A model generated the notes under the pieces. The model was not told the DNA's origin and searched no databases. It was given only the letters and a program-made list of their open reading frames with translations. Of a stretch of 22,387 nt of DNA, positions 21,911 to 22,387 are shown piece by piece; positions within the stretch are counted from its first letter, which is position 1, and each line of letters opens with the position of its first letter. Both the position numbers and the translations under genes were made by a program. This DNA is from Steroidobacteraceae bacterium. GTDB taxonomy: Bacteria; Pseudomonadota; Gammaproteobacteria; Steroidobacterales; Steroidobacteraceae. The stretch is from the NCBI GenBank assembly GCA_013044085.1, contig JABEVI010000098.1, forward strand, positions 1 through 22,387. The letters run 5' to 3'.

Positions 21911-22387
21911 TCATGCGGCCGCTCGGGCGTCATCGCCGGGCTCGACGGCGAAACTCGATCTGACGAGCGCCTCGATGTCCACGATCATCACGAGCTGGCC
22001 GGTCATGGCGGCGATGCCCTTCAAAAATGTGACCGCCACGGCGCCGAGCGCGTCCGTCGGCGGCTTGATGATCTCGGCGGAGAAGTCGCGCACCTCCGTG
22101 ACCGAGTCGACCACGATGCCGACGATGCGCTCGCCGCGATCACCCGGGACACGCACCACGACGATCACGGTGCTCGCGTCGAAGGGCGCGTTCGCAAGCC
22201 CGAAGCGAACGCGCAGGTCGATGACAGGCACGATCGAGCCGCGCAGGTTGATGACGCCGAGGATGAACGGCGGTGAGTACGGCACGCGCGTGACCGTGTC
22301 CCAGCCCTTGATCTCCTGCACGCGCAGCACGTCCACACCGTACTCTTCGGCACCGAGCCGGAAACACAGCACCTGCTCCGCGTGCTC
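21911..22387 (-). CDS. cheW: Chemotaxis coupling protein CheW (partial, 5' end outside window)
   Basis: Adaptor that bridges chemoreceptors and the CheA kinase. 158 residues are visible; the frame is open to the right edge, where EHAEQVLCFRLGAEEYGVDV reads straight in, so the true start lies beyond 22387. The first internal GTG (22372) is not the start. Conserved features: EEYGVDVLRVQEIKGW, PFILGVINLRGSIVPVIDL (SH3-like barrel core with the NLRG motif) and IVGIVVDSVTEVRDFS, then LVMIVDIEAL near the end. First visible gene of the chemotaxis run on the minus strand. Confidence 0.95.
   Translation of the reverse strand, partial: EHAEQVLCFRLGAEEYGVDVLRVQEIKGWDTVTRVPYSPPFILGVINLRGSIVPVIDLRVRFGLANAPFDASTVIVVVRVPGDRGERIVGIVVDSVTEVRDFSAEIIKPPTDALGAVAVTFLKGIAAMTGQLVMIVDIEALVRSSFAVEPGDDARAAA

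Noticed and set aside
1..22387. Mobile elements, CRISPR arrays, tRNA genes or phage genes
   Set aside because: No transposase, integrase, regularly spaced repeats, tRNA-like cloverleaf or terminal inverted repeats were seen on reading both strands.

Overview
The window is 22.4 kb of dense, GC-rich bacterial chromosome with no tRNA, rRNA, CRISPR array, insertion sequence or phage gene that I can see. The gene families point to a free-living, motile gammaproteobacterium. The fused two-domain RlmKL rRNA methyltransferase is typical of Gammaproteobacteria, and the AguA/AguB/PuuA/PuuD/PuuR set resembles that of pseudomonads. The GC content and the large outer-membrane patatin would also fit Xanthomonadales or Nevskiales-type lineages. 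I cannot name a genus.

Layout. (1) 1-4716, minus strand: aguA (agmatine deiminase), a large lipoprotein of unknown function and a patatin phospholipase with an outer-membrane barrel that runs off the left edge, all with short gaps. (2) 4779-6086, plus: NADP-type isocitrate dehydrogenase. (3) 6124-7299, minus: a Cys/Met-metabolism PLP enzyme. (4) 7377-11267, plus: a 1296-residue fusion of a DUF3683-like region, a GlcD/Dld-like FAD oxidase, two 4Fe-4S motifs and two CCG domains. (5) 11275-18694: a polyamine block with puuR, aguB, rlmKL, puuD and puuA on the minus strand, and an omega-amino acid:pyruvate aminotransferase divergent from puuR. (6) 18723-19803, minus: a YhhQ-type queuosine-precursor transporter followed by a small cupin. 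(7) 19908-22387, minus: a translationally coupled chemotaxis module, cheW - STAS - cheR - cheY - CheC/CheX-like, with cheW cut by the right edge.

How the genes fit together. AguA converts agmatine to N-carbamoylputrescine, AguB converts that to putrescine, PuuA glutamylates putrescine, and PuuD later frees GABA from gamma-glutamyl-GABA. The aminotransferase could take GABA or beta-alanine with pyruvate as acceptor. The oxidase and aldehyde dehydrogenase between PuuA and PuuD are not in this window.

The best unexplained signal is regulatory. A nearly identical 22-bp imperfect palindrome (19 of 22 positions the same) sits immediately before or over the start codons of both puuR and puuD, covering a TTTAAT -10-like element in each. 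It is a strong candidate for the operator of the local PuuR-type regulator. The same sites suggest near-leaderless transcripts. I do not see a clear previously unknown multi-gene system. The most noteworthy items are this operator pair, the housekeeping rlmKL gene inside the polyamine block, the dyad-rich spacer upstream of puuD and the large FAD/Fe-S/CCG fusion.
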